NCBI GenBank assembly: GCA_020736575.1
Contig: JAGPYM010000006.1
Location: 1,116,001 to 1,180,000, forward strand
Reading direction: 5' to 3'
Source of the DNA: Thelonectria olida
Taxonomy: Eukaryota > Ascomycota > Sordariomycetes > Hypocreales > Nectriaceae
Length of the DNA stretch: 64,000 bases
The notes under the pieces: generated by a model
The model's input: only the letters and a program-made list of their open reading frames with translations
What the model was told of the DNA's origin: nothing
Databases searched by the model: none
Translations under genes and position numbers: made by a program
Shown: in pieces, positions 34,014 to 45,545 of the stretch
Numbering within the stretch: position 1 is the first letter of the stretch
Layout: every line of letters starts with the position of its first letter

Positions 34014-34775
34014 TGTGAGACGTGGACTTGAGGCTTAGATGTTTGGGCAGCGAATGGGTGTGCAGCGAATGCTGGTGCCTGCTGCGGTACGATGATGTTG
34101 AAGGTGTCGTCGTCGTCTACTATTGAAGATGTAGGAATGGTTCAAGACGGAGCGGCGCGTGGTGGGGTTCGATGATCGGATGGACGGCTCCGATCCCGAG
34201 GCCGAGAGTGCCGAATGGCATCGGGAGACAAGACTGCTTTACTATTTGACATGCTGTCATTGGCTCATGCAAGTGAGGGAGGAATGGATGCATGAATAAA
34301 CTCCCCATGTCTAAAACACTCAAAATGCCATGTATGCGCACATGTTGCTCTCGGACGCAATCTTGGGGGCTGTGAAGACGGGTCGACCAGGGGGTGGCGG
34401 AGGACCCTTCCCTCTCTCCAGGCTCTATTGAACCATCGATGCCGTCTCGCAGGGCTGATTGCGCTCAGCCTTCAGGGGGTGACGAAACACTGGTGCCAGG
34501 AGCGTAAGAAAGGAGCCAAATCCGGCCGCGCACTAAATTTAAGTTGGCCCCAGCCTCAGCAGCAGAGCAGCTTAGTAAAACCGTATCGCGACGACGACAA
34601 CCCGCCAGTTCATTAGCCTCACTTTTTTCATCTTTCCATTGCATTGCATTCACCACCTTCTCTCCTTCATCTTCATCTTCATACGGATCCTTTGTTAATT
34701 CTTTCTTCCATGGCCACCATATACGTTCCTTAACTCTTTCTCTCTCCCTCTCGCTCTCTTAACTCCTTATCCGTC
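34014..34775. promoter_or_regulatory. Divergent promoter region PBP2-like/MFS
   Basis: A 762-bp spacer between two start codons on opposite strands. The MFS side is strongly CT-rich for the last 150 bp. No ORF of substance. Confidence 0.5.
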
Positions 34776-36453
34776 ATGTCTCCCCCGCAATCCCCCTCGC
34801 CATTCAACCTCGAACTGGAGAGTGCCTCAGAGAACGTGCCCTTTCTAGATTCTCGTGAGCGTTCTGACGACAACAATGATTCCGCAAGTGACAATGGACA
34901 CAGTGCACATGCCTTCCCAGAAAACCGCTTCAGGTTTCGCAGATGGGGTGTCAACTCGCCTCGTCGCATCGTTCTGCTGGTCGCCACCATCAAGTTCCTT
35001 GTCGTCATGAGCGGCATGCTCCTGATCCTCCCCTATGCCCGTCTTGTCGAGGATGCTTTCTGCCACGTCTACTACAATGACGATTCAACCGACATCATCG
35101 AGGAGATGAAGTGCAAGAAGGATGAGATCCAATCGCGGATGGCCTATTTGTTTGGCTGGATAGGACTTTGCTCGTCCGTCATTGGCCTTTTGGTTGCCTT
35201 TCCGTACGGCATGATGTCTGATAAAATTGGCCGGAAGCCCACCGTCATTTTTTCCTACGCTGGCGTGGCCTTTTCCATGGGCATCGGTCCGTTCTTCCTC
35301 AAGGACCTGTCAAATTTAATTCGCCATCACCCCAACGTGTTGCTCGTGGGCTCCATCTTCCAGATTTTCGGAGGCGGCATTCCTGTTCTTCTGGCTACTC
35401 TCTATGCCATTGCAGCCGATGTTAGCTCCGAAGACCAAAAGTGAGCATCTTCTGTTTCAACCTTGGCATTGAACACCTGCTAACCCAAACAACAGGGCCA
35501 CTCACTTCCTCTATCTCACATTCGGAGCCACAGCCGGAGGCATCATTGGACCAGTCACTGCCGGCCTTCTCATGCAGAGATACGGACCATGGGTGCCCAT
35601 CTACTGTGTGGCCTTCATGACCCCATTTATCTTCGCCATTTTGTTTCTCCTCCCCGAGACCTTGACCGTTAAGATCAAGGCCCAGGAAAACAACGGCCAG
35701 GAACCTCGGACCAAAACATTCAAGCAGCACACGATCCACGAACTAAACGAGTTGTTTTATTCAATGCAGATCCTCAAGAACAAGAGTGTTCCCTTGATTC
35801 TAGTCACATTTTTCGTGCAAAACGCGCGGTTCTCGGCGTACACTGGGACGATATCACAATATCTCAGCAGGCATTTTGGGTGGAGGCTGCACGAAGTGAG
35901 CATCTTGTTGTCGCCCCTGGGCATTCTCAACCTCTGCGTTCTGGCAGGATTACCCAAGCTAGCCGAAATCTTGATGTCACCACGGTTCAAGATGTCAGCG
36001 TTCCGAAAGGACTTGGTCCTCGTCCGTATCTCGACTTGCATTCTGGTAGTTGGCGCTGTGATCCAGGGTCTCAGCCACAACATCGTCCTGTTCCTCTTTG
36101 GACTGTTCGTCTCGACGTTTGGCGCTGCCGACAGCCCTCTGGCGCGAGCGACAATCACGCACTATGTGCAACCCGAGTATACATCGCGTCTATATGCCCT
36201 GATTGGCATGGTTGAGGTGATGGGCTCTTTCATCGCAGGCCCAGTTCTTGCTTGGTGCTTTGACCGCGGGCTGAAGCGAAAGGGATTTTGGATTGGTTTG
36301 CCGTGGTTCTACGTTGGATTCCTCTGTTCGTTGGCCATGGTGGCGTTGTGGTTTGTTAAGCCGCCCAAGAAGCATTCCCGCGAGGAGCCTACCGACAGCG
36401 ATGGCGACGACACGGACGACTACATGCCCGACGACCCTCTCCGCCTGGAATAG
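34776..36453 (+). CDS. MFS transporter (12 predicted membrane segments)
   Basis: Exons 34776-35440 and 35496-36453 (55-nt intron GTGAGC, branch CTAAC, CAG) give 540 residues. After a 60-residue acidic cytosolic N-terminus the first membrane helix is VLLVATIKFLVVMSGMLLIL. The hallmark loop 2-3 motif is present as YGMMSDKIGRKPTV. About 12 hydrophobic segments can be counted, with a central loop around residues 300-330 (KAQENNGQEPRTKTFKQHTI) and an acidic tail. It resembles MFS members often annotated in fungi as drug or metabolite exporters; the substrate cannot be inferred. It is divergent from the PBP2-like gene and upstream of the ABCC transporter on the same strand. Confidence 0.9.
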
Positions 36454-37229
36454 TATCTTGCGAGAAGAGTGGGATTGTTTTCTATTCAAGGGACATACTT
36501 AGTGCAGCGATAGAAGGCATTGGCTTGGGGGCGTTTGGTGGAGTAGAATCAATCTTGGAGACAAATGTACAACATGGTTAATGATAATAGACTTGATAGA
36601 CGCACTTCCGGAGAAGAAGAGCACCATAACTGCCAGCACGGCATCTACGTACTGCACCTACAAATGGCTGCTTGCATTATTCTTCCGCTGTCATCATGAT
36701 GATCCGATAGTCCACCTTCCGGATACGGCCGCGGAGGAACTTTTGTCGCTTGACCGGGCTCAAAGCCGTATCCCATCGAATCAATCGCTCACTCGTATTT
36801 CTCGTTATTGGGCAAGAAGAGAAGCTTATCGGTTCACGTCCCCGCCTCTGAGAGCGATGTTGATCCGCGTGCTGGTTGTTCGCGTTGGGAGACTTACCGA
36901 GGAACATTCATTAGCAGTAGCTTGCACCAATATGCCCGACTATCGATGTACAACGAGTCAAGTTCTTGACACAAAGAAACCCAGCATGGCTCTGGTTTGG
37001 CCCGCCAGCATCGTCTTGTTGTGGTTATCTTGCCGACCCCGGCCAAGTTGCAACGGGGACTGCAACTGCAGGGCTCCTATTTCCGCCGCCTTGGACTCGG
37101 GACATTTTATTTCAACCAATAAATCTCCAATTCAGATTGCTCTTCAGGCACCTAGATTCCTCCCCCATATATAAGACACGCCAGAAGCAACCCGCCTGAT
37201 TCCTCAGTGCCCAGACGCCGCTTGGGAAC
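36454..37229. promoter_or_regulatory. Upstream region of the ABCC gene
   Basis: A 776-bp spacer between two plus-strand genes. A 197-codon open frame (36581-37174) covers much of it but has no recognisable content and unbiased codons. A clear TATA element sits near the right end. Confidence 0.5.
37168..37174 (+). promoter_or_regulatory. TATA box of the ABCC transporter
   Basis: TATATAA, 56 nt before the ATG at 37230. The transcription start would then be about 25-35 nt before the ATG, giving a very short leader. Confidence 0.5.
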
Positions 37230-40200
37230 ATGGCGTCGTACAATTCGACAGAGTGTCGCGATGGCCTCTTTGGCCCCAGTGTCTGGACTGAGGGCTGTCG
37301 CGGAGGGTTCGACTTTACGCGTGTGTACATAAGATACTTGATCTGCAAGGCGCCTACTAATGTTTGCATATCATAGTCGCATTCCATGAAAGCATCCTCA
37401 GCATGACACCTGCGGCTGTCTTTCTCATTCTCGCTGGGCTGAGATCGGTCCATCTTGTCAAAGTTCCAGACAAGGCCAAGAAACGGGCTATATACTCGAC
37501 AAAACTTGCAAGTTGCTCGCTCCTTTTTTCGTCGCCCTGTTAAACTTGTGAGCGTGTTGCTGACCATGGGCAGATCACCTCCGCCGCTTATTCAGTCTTG
37601 CAAGTCATCCTCGTGGCGTTCGTCGCCTCGGCCAAGAAGCTCAACACCCGTTTCTCACTCGCCGCCGCCATTTTGAACCTGATGGCCTCCTTTCTCATCT
37701 TGATCCTGGCCCACTTTGAGCATGTCAAGTCCATCCGTCCGTCTTTCCTGCTCACTGCGTTCCTTTTCGTGTCGCTGCTCTTTGACGCTGCCCGTCTGAG
37801 GACCGAGTGGCTGATTTCAGTCAACGTCTCGTACGCGGCCGTCATGTCTGCGTCGACGGCGCTGAAACTCGCTCTTCTGGTGCTGGAGACGATGGAGAAG
37901 CGAAAGATCCTCATCAATGTCAGCGCAGCTGCACCCTCCAAGGAGAGCACAAGCGGTCCGTTCAGTCGAGGCTTTTTCGTCTGGGTCAACTCGTTGCTCA
38001 TGTCGGGCTGGGGGACGGCCTTGACCAATAACGACTTGCCGAGAATCTATGAGAAGTTGTCCTCTGAGAAGCTTGCAGTGAGATTCGACAGTGCTTGGAG
38101 ACGAGGTCAGTCTGGGCTCCTCACACAGAATGGTCGCGGAGAGGCACGCTGACAAAGTCATGGCAGCAACCGCGCGTTCCAAGAAACCGTCCATCTTCTT
38201 CACCACGATCCGGGTTCTCAAATGGGAGCTCTTTAGCATCACTCCGCCTCGTCTTGCCATGATCGCCTTGAGCATCTCTCAGCCGTTCCTCATTTCAAAC
38301 GCATTGCGATTTCTCTCGGCGCCGGCATCTGCAGCAACACAGAATCTGGGCTATGGCCTGGTAGGCGCTTTTGCATTCGTCTTCATTGGAGCCGCTGTAT
38401 GTGTTAAATAACAATAACCCTGTAGGGACTTTACTCACCCATGGATAGATCATGACGGCATGGTACGAGCAACTTACATTCCGGGCTGGCGCCATGGTGC
38501 GTGGCGGCCTCATCACGCTGATCTACAGCAAGATGATGAGGCTCCCCACGTCGGATCTGAGCGAGTCATCTGCCGTCGCTCTGATGGGCAATGACGTTGA
38601 GACCTTGACGGAGAAGCTTCACATCATGCTCGTCGAGTGGTGGGCGAACACCCTCACCGTGGCCATCGCCATGTACTTGCTGGCGGATCAACTGGGCGCT
38701 GTGTGCGTGGCACCAATCATCACGGCCATAAGTAAGTGCCGTATTTTGTATTTGTCCATACGAAATGTTGACTTTTGAAGTTTCCATCAGTCTTTCAAGC
38801 CTCGTCGGGAAGATGATGGTCCCCCGCCAGACCGTCTATCAGAAGGCAACCCAGAACCGCATCAATCTTACATCCGAGGTCCTTGGGTCCATCAAAGCCG
38901 TCAAGATGCTTGGGTTGACCGAGACATTCAACCGCCTCATTGCGAAGAAGCGAGACGAAGAGCTCGCAGTCGGCATTCACTTCCGCAAGGTAGCTGTGTA
39001 CTCGAATTGTATCAGTACGTTGACCTAAAAACCCCTGAGAAGCGCCCCAGCTAATATTAGAGTAGCGAACTGCAATACAAGTCTTACAGAGGCAATCACC
39101 TTTGGCGCATATGCCATTGCCGCGAAACTGAGCGGTGGCGACTCCTTCTCGGCGGCCCAGGCCATCACGACGCTCTCGATTCTCAGCGTCATGATGAACC
39201 CCCTGAGTGAACTCGTTGGAAACATCCCCAACTCCTTTTCTGCCTTTGGGTGTTTTAAGCGCATACAAGATTTTCTGACTCTTCAGGAACGAATCGACCA
39301 CCGTGACGTGCATGGCGTTTGCGGACAACCAAGCAGCCCCAAGTCTGCCGAAGGAGGATATGCGACTGGTCAAGACGCAGTCCAACTCAAGGATCTTGGA
39401 GTTGTTGATACTACTGGTGCGAATGTTACTATTGTCGATGGAAACTTCAACTGGGGCGAGCATCACATCCTCAAGGACATCACCACATCTTTTCCCCAAC
39501 AGTCACAAGGCTCCCTCACCATGATCATTGGCCCCATTGGATCCGGCAAGTCCAGTCTGCTCAAAGCAGTCTTGGGCGAGATCCCTTGCTCAAATGGCCT
39601 CGTATCCTTGAACTCTGCCGAGATTGCTTTCTGCGACCAAACGCCCTGGGTCATGAACGCCACCATTCGAGACAACATCATCGCCGAGTCCAAGGGCTTT
39701 GAGGGCGCTTGGTTCGACGCCGTCGTCAGTGCCTGTGATCTGGCTCCCGATATTTCGAGGCTTCCCGAGGGAGACGGCACCATTGTCGGCGACAAGGGAG
39801 TCAAGCTCAGCGGAGGCCAGAAACAGCGATTGGTAAGTACAGCCCTTTACAGCATGTGCTGGAGAATAGTGATTGATGTGCTTTCAAGGCCATTGCTCGC
39901 GCAGTCTACTCAAGGAAGCCGGTGGCGGTATTCGATGATGTGTTCAGCGGGCTCGACAAAGTCACTGAGCAAAATGTCTTTGCTCGCGTCTTTGGCAAGG
40001 ATGGCCTGCTCCGTAAGAATGGAACGACTGTCATCCTCGCAACACATGCTGGTAGGTCATGCCTATGCTAACATGTCAAGGTGATATGAAGAGTGCTGAA
40101 ATGGAATACCTAGTACACCGACTTCCCGAGTCTGACCATGTCATCGCACTGGACCACGAGGGCAGAGTCGCCGAGCAAGGCTCATTCCCCAATCTGCGCA

Positions 40201-42575
40201 TCAATGCCGGCTATGTCGAAAGCCTCGACATCACAAGTCACTTCAAAGCGCAAGACGAGGAAGAAACATCATCCGGCTCAGATTCCGATGTAGTGGAAAA
40301 GGAGACGAAACCAAGAGCTCCGATAGTTGAACAGGAGCAGACCGTCTCGAGCGACGCCGGCGTTTTTCTCTACTACTTCAGGGCTATTCGAGCCTACAAC
40401 ATGGCACTGCTTGTAGGACTTGTTGTCTCTCAGGGCGTCATTGCAGCCTTCAGATGTGAGTATCCTAAATTGGAGTGGAAATAGAGCCACTGCAATACTA
40501 ATATCACACCGCACGCAGATGTTTGGATCACTTGGTGGGGTGAGGGAAAGGGGCATAGCAGCAACGACCTTGGTTATTGGATGAGTATCTACACTGTCAT
40601 GTCTCTCCTGGAGGGTATTTTAATTACCTTTGCCATTGCGTATGCCCCTGAATGCCGACATGTTTCGGGAGCAACTGTCTAACTGACTTGCAGGACCTTT
40701 CTTCTGGTTGTCGGACCGACGAGTGGGAGAACACTGCATAAACGAATTTTGGATGCGGCCATGAAGTGAGCGCCTCATTGATGAAAGCGAGCTCAATAAG
40801 TATGAAGAAACATGCCAACCGGAATAATAGTGCGCCCATGTCTTTTCTCGCCAACACCGAAACCGGTTCGTTGGTAAATCGGTACGTCTCCCAGATATAG
40901 ATAGGTACTTACATACCCTACTCACACTTGCCATAGATTCAGCCAAGATTTGAGACTTGTCGATATCGTTCTTCCGCGCTCGGTGGCTGTCTTTCTCTTT
41001 GGTAAGAACAGTCCCTTTCATGTCAACGAACCGACAATCTAACCCCTATTCTGCACAGAAATCTCCGCGTGCTTCGGCGCTGCTGGCCTCGCAATCGCAG
41101 CCGTCAGTTGGTTCGCCCTCTCAATACCCTTCGTCGTTGGCACTCTCGTTCTCATCCAGCGATTCTACGTCCGGACATCCAAGCAACTTCGTCTACTGGA
41201 GTATGTTTGCTAATTCACCCTGAAGAACACACGCATGCTGACTGGCTGAACACTCCAGAATCGAGCACAAAGCCCCTTTGTTCTCCCACTTTCTCGAATC
41301 CATCCACGGTCTGGCCACCATCCGCGCGTTCGGCTGGATCCAGCCATACACGGACAAGAGCTTGACGCGGCTAGATGACGCCCAGAAGCCCGCGTATCTG
41401 CTCAACTGCATTCAACGATGGCTGACGTTGGTGTTGGATCTTGTCGTTGCTCTGCTGACCATCATTCTCGTCGTCTTCGCAGTGACGCTGCGAGGAAAGG
41501 TAAACCCTTCGCTCCTGGGAGTTGCGCTCGTCAATATGATGCGTCTGGGAGCCAACATGAAGGGCATCATCCTCGAATGGTCCGTTCTGGAGACATCCCT
41601 CGGGGCTATTACCAGGATTCGAGCCTTTTCTGAAGATACGCCAAGTGAGCTCCAGCCCGGCCAGGACTCGCAACCGCAAGAGGAATGGCCTAAGACGGGC
41701 GCTTTGAAAGTTACAAACATGTCGGTTCAGTACGAGTATGTCCTCTGCATCTCTCACTAGATCTACTAGGTTTCAACGCTGACGGTGTAGTCAATCTACC
41801 GAGCCTGTGCTGCGCGGTCTCTCTCTCCAGATTAACCATGGCGAAAAACTAGGACTGTGTGGAAGAAGCGGCAGTGGGAAGAGTTCATTTGTACAGGCTC
41901 TCCTCCGAATGGCCGACATGGTGGAAGGAAACGTCACTCTAGACGGACAAGACATCACCAAGACGCCTCGCTCGTTGATCCGCCAGAAGCTGAGCTGTCT
42001 CACACAAGATCCATTTCTCTTTGGCGACAGCATCCGCTTCAACGCCGACCCCTGGGAGAAGAACACGGACGAGGTGATAGTTGGCGCCCTAGAGCGCGTC
42101 GGCATATGGTCCGTCATCAAGGCTAAAGTCGGTGAAGCCAACGATCCGCTCGACGAGAGGATGGACGAGAACTTCCTGTCGCACGGCCAACGCCAGCTCT
42201 TCTGCCTCGCGCGTGCCCTGCTCAAGAGGACTTCGCTTCTCATCCTCGATGAGCCGACCAGCAGGTATGCTACAGCCCGGCCTCGTCCAACGTCAAGACC
42301 ACTTGGTCAAGCTAACTGTTTCACCCCTCAGCGTTGACAGCAGGACGGACGCCAGGATCCAGGAAGTCATTCGGTCTGAGTTTTCGCATTGCACCATCAT
42401 CATGATTGCCCATCGGATCGACACGCTCCTCGACTTTGACAAAGTTGCCGTTCTTGATAAGGGGTCGTTGGTCGAGTTTGGTGCCCCCGCCGAGTTGTTG
42501 TCCAACGAAGCCGGTGCCTTCTCGAGACTGTACCGCGCCGACAAGAGTAAGATGGCTCGTCTCGTTCATGAGTAG
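37230..42575 (+). CDS. ABC transporter, ABCC/MRP type, full length, 17 exons
   Basis: Exons: 37230-37320, 37377-37507, 37574-38105, 38167-38396, 38449-38731, 38781-39014, 39066-39832, 39889-40051, 40114-40455, 40519-40639, 40694-40765, 40831-40881, 40937-41001, 41059-41200, 41259-41735, 41791-42264, 42332-42575, coding 1472 residues. The plan is an N-terminal TMD0, TMD1, NBD1, TMD2, NBD2. NBD1 (about 655-790): Walker A GPIGSGKSS, signature LSGGQKQR, Walker B VAVFDD. NBD2 (about 1260-1420): Walker A GRSGSGKSS, signature LSHGQRQL, Walker B LLILDEP, H-loop MIAHR. NBD1 has Asp in place of the catalytic Glu, as is common in ABCC proteins; NBD2 keeps Glu. Such proteins export glutathione conjugates, toxins or metabolites at the plasma or vacuolar membrane. 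Intron 2 (37508-37573) is of the GC-AG class. It is convergent with the ALKBH8-like gene. Confidence 0.93.
37508..37573 (+). other. GC-AG intron (intron 2 of the ABCC gene)
   Basis: The donor is GCAAGT after CTT, the branch GCTGAC at about 37559-37564, the acceptor GGGCAG. Without removal, exon 2 runs into TAA at 37541. No suitable GT donor lies nearby, and splicing here gives STKLITSAAYSVLQVILV, a continuous membrane helix in the right place for the family. Confidence 0.75.
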
Positions 42576-42707
42576 CTGTAGCAATGTATCATGTAGGTAA
42601 ACACGTTAACATATGCACGGGAAAGAGATGTTTTACACAACTTCAGTTCCTGTTGACATGTTGCTCCTTTCCCCTTTTATTCATCAGTCGTAAACTGCCA
42701 TTGCCTT

Positions 42708-43436
42708 CTATGCTTGCTGCACACCAACCGTGCCTGTTTTAATCTCATCCTTCTCATACGCTTTCCACCGGTATTCTCTTTCTTTCCCCGTCCGCCTCTG
42801 TGCCGTATCGCAGAGCCTCTCATCCCCACACTCGCACGTAGCACCAGAGCGCAACCACCGATACGTCAAGCTCCATCGGTCAGCCCTCTGCCTCACAGTC
42901 CCATCCGGCAGCGTGTCCGTTTTCCGCGCCTTGATGGCATGCGTCCAGTGCAGTCTGGAGTTGCCGCTCATCTGTAGCAAGCTCCTGGGTAGGAGATCGA
43001 CTTCCACCTTTTCCTTGGTTTCCTCATCGCGAAACTGCATCATCAGCGGCGATCCCAGAGAGAGCGCATAGAGCTGATCGAAGGCGCTGTGAGTGTCGAC
43101 GTGCGGCGGGATGCCTGTTCCCGGGGCGTAGTGCTGAAGGCAGACTTGGTCAGGAAGCCGGCCTTCAGTTGTGGGGAGCAGAGGGACAAGCCATTCGGGA
43201 AACGGCTTGAACGGAATGTCTTCATCAATGCCGAATGATTTGTAACTGAAGGTGTAACCGTAATGGAGAGAAAGTCGTCCTGAACGGTCTGGCCACTTGA
43301 GCTCGTTCTGAAAAATCTGGAGGACTTTTGCTTCGTGCTCTGGGGTGATGAAATCAGGTTGCATCAAGATTCCCGAGGGTTGGATTGGAAGCTCTTCCAT
43401 TTTGTTCGCGAAGTCCTTTTGCCGTGGTTGAAGCAT
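42708..43436 (-). CDS. ALKBH8-like 2-oxoglutarate/Fe(II) oxygenase
   Basis: Taken from the ATG at 43436 the protein has 242 residues; an ATG at 43400 would give 230, and the frame is open upstream to 43649, where an undetected 5' exon is possible. The iron ligands are His112 and Asp114 in HVDTHSAF, and His166 in LHWTHAI; Arg187 and Arg193 in DRWSLTYRWL would hold 2-oxoglutarate. The PHVDTHSAF and LSLGSPLMMQF boxes and the terminal CECGDERLCD cysteine cluster are those of ALKBH8, whose oxygenase domain hydroxylates wobble-uridine modifications of tRNA in animals. The methyltransferase and RRM parts of animal ALKBH8 are absent, so the role in fungi is uncertain. Only 132 bp separate its stop from that of the ABCC gene. 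Confidence 0.85.
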   Translation of the reverse strand: MLQPRQKDFANKMEELPIQPSGILMQPDFITPEHEAKVLQIFQNELKWPDRSGRLSLHYGYTFSYKSFGIDEDIPFKPFPEWLVPLLPTTEGRLPDQVCLQHYAPGTGIPPHVDTHSAFDQLYALSLGSPLMMQFRDEETKEKVEVDLLPRSLLQMSGNSRLHWTHAIKARKTDTLPDGTVRQRADRWSLTYRWLRSGATCECGDERLCDTAQRRTGKEREYRWKAYEKDEIKTGTVGVQQA

Positions 43437-44544
43437 GTAAGTCCTGCGTCGAGGTGGTGAGAAATAATAGGCATACTTGTGGCATGATTTCGGGTCACGT
43501 GACGCCCTTCTGAGGCCTTGTCTCCCTGAACTCCTTTGTAAACACAATGAACAAAGTCTTATGGTACGTATGAAAGCATTCTGGTTTAAAATAGGTGGTG
43601 GTAAGAAGAGCCAATTTATGTTGAGAAAGTGTTCATAATATACAGTCACTTGTGGCGAAGCGTAAAAACGAGGATACCCTAGATCCTGGCGATAGCTTCG
43701 AGGTGAACAACTACGGTATTTTTCTCACATTAAGAGGTTGACATTTACGTGGGACTGCTGGAAACTGTGATTTTCTTTCGCAGAGCTGAAAAACTTGGAT
43801 TGCACGGGTTAATGAATGTATTTATGCATACTTATTCGCTCTCCCCTGTTCAGCCTTTGCATCATAGAACTCTCTCAGAGTGCGCTCGAGCACTTCTGCA
43901 TCCAGAACAAGCTCGCTCGTGATTTCGTACGTGAACGGAAAGGGTCCGTTGAGGTCAGCCATAGGGTCGATTCGCAAGTTTGGCTCCATCGTGTCGATTC
44001 TTGGGAGGTGTGTCGTGGTGCTAGAAATCTGTCAGTGCTCTAGTATTTGCTACTTGGCAAGATGGCTGGAGGCTGTTATTAGGAAATGTTTGAGGCAGCC
44101 TGGCCGCACTATGTATGCTTGGAGCATTGGTTGATTCGCCCGAACAATGACGGCAGAATTCACTTGTCCAGATTGCCAGAAGTTTGTTCTGCTCAGTCCA
44201 ACCATAGCACCTGTCTGGAGTCTCATCCATTTGATACTGGAACCAGTTAAACATTCCGAGGAACCGGAAGGACAGAGAAAGTCGGCAACAGCCGCTTCAT
44301 GTGCAAGCCTTCTGCTCCGAGCAACAGTGAAACTCTGTCGTTGCCCGAACCGGCTGCCCCTCCCCGTCATTGTTCTGTACTTGCTACTTCTGTTGTTCTA
44401 ATAAGCTGCACTATACATTCACACGTTTTCATGAACAACGCATACCTTCGAAGACCATAAAAGGGCGACCATTTCCATGCTGAATGGTAGCAACCCAAAC
44501 TCTACATCATCTTCACCTCTCCGACAACGCCACGAACCACCAAC
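43437..44544. promoter_or_regulatory. Divergent intergenic region
   Basis: Between the oxygenase (minus) and the small Cys-rich ORF (plus). Short frames only. A TATA-like CATAAAAGG lies at about 44456-44464, some 80 nt before the ATG at 44545, followed by a pyrimidine-rich leader. Confidence 0.45.
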
Positions 44545-44760
44545 ATGTGCACCATGCAGCTTGTAGCTATCCAGTGCTTTCGGTGCCGCAAGAAGATCAT
44601 GAAGGGCCGAGAGGACGACGTCTGCCCCCGAAACAAGACCAGAGACTCTGAGGGCAGAGCCGATCCCCTGAAGTGCCCCAAGGGCGCAACCATGAAGAAG
44701 CCTGGTGTCAAGAAGAACGACATGAATGAGCTTTGCGAGTCTTGCAGGTACCGTGCCTGA
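44545..44760 (+). CDS. Small basic cysteine-rich protein, zinc-ribbon-like
   Basis: 71 residues, ATG in the context CCACCAACATG. Seven cysteines are arranged as C2, a CFRC pair (11/14), C27, C44 and a CESC pair (63/66), a spacing that could bind one zinc through the two CxxC knuckles. It is Lys/Arg-rich with no signal peptide. Codons are strongly biased (AAG for Lys, AAC, GAC, GTC, CCC), unlike the surrounding DNA, which favours a real and well-expressed gene. A GTACCG right before the stop (TGCAG/GTACCG) might instead be a splice donor leading to a longer protein. I do not recognise the family. Confidence 0.6.
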   Translation: MCTMQLVAIQCFRCRKKIMKGREDDVCPRNKTRDSEGRADPLKCPKGATMKKPGVKKNDMNELCESCRYRA

Positions 44761-45545
44761 AAGCTATGTCGATGGGGTTGAGCTCAGGACGGTATGCATA
44801 TGACGGTGCTTAGGCACTGGAGTAGGGAACGGTCTGATCTTGGTGAGATTAATTCTCAAGAACATCAACGACAAGCTAGTTACCTAGTGTTTTCGCATGA
44901 ACAAAACTGAATTCATTTGCTTTCTTCCTTCTTAACCAACTGCCATATAAGGGTGACTACTAATTCTCTTCAATGCCCATAGTTGAGTGCACAAAGTCAA
45001 TGTACTGGCGAACAATACTTACTCAAGAATACAAATTTCTGTTATGCACTCGTGTTCTCACATCTCTGTCACCATCTCCCTCCTGGAGACAGTCCGCATC
45101 CTCCCCAGTTGCCATTACTGTCCCAACAACGCTGGATCCTGGCCTGGCATATTTTTAGTTAATAAAATCAGTTTCACCCTTGCGAAATACCTTATGGATT
45201 TAAAAAAGAACCTAGATACATCACCTCGATTGATCAGAAGATAAAGCTCTGAAATACCGTTAATGCACAATCTAATCCTCCCGGAGCTACAGCACAAGCG
45301 AAAGAGGGAAGCCGAGGCGTAGCGAACTGTTCAACCCGACAAACAGGCTTTTTCTCCTTTGGAGTTCTTCTAGTCATACAATACCAATGTGTTCACAATA
45401 AAGCTTCACCAATCGGCCTCGCAGTCTGGCTTTGCTCTTGCAACACACATACACGCAAGATTCTATCAATATGGGGCGTCGCTGGTGAGGAGTTTGGGCA
45501 TCAGAAAAGGCCAATACTGGGACTGGGCTCCGACAACCCAAGGAC
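44761..45545. other. Intergenic region between the two mini ORFs
   Basis: Only short unconvincing frames. No repeat or RNA gene recognised. Confidence 0.4.

Noticed and set aside
36581..37174. 197-codon frame before the ABCC gene
   Set aside because: Unbiased codons, no family content, and it overlaps the TATA box of the ABCC gene.
40052..40080. 29-nt intron after exon 8 of the ABCC gene (acceptor GTCAAG)
   Set aside because: Too short, and the acceptor at 40113 restores the family sequence THAVHRLPESDHVIAL.
33046..42575. Possible secondary-metabolite cluster (MFS + ABC + regulator in the window)
   Set aside because: No polyketide synthase, peptide synthetase, terpene or other backbone enzyme is present; the Zn2Cys6 gene is 16 kb away with conserved housekeeping genes between.
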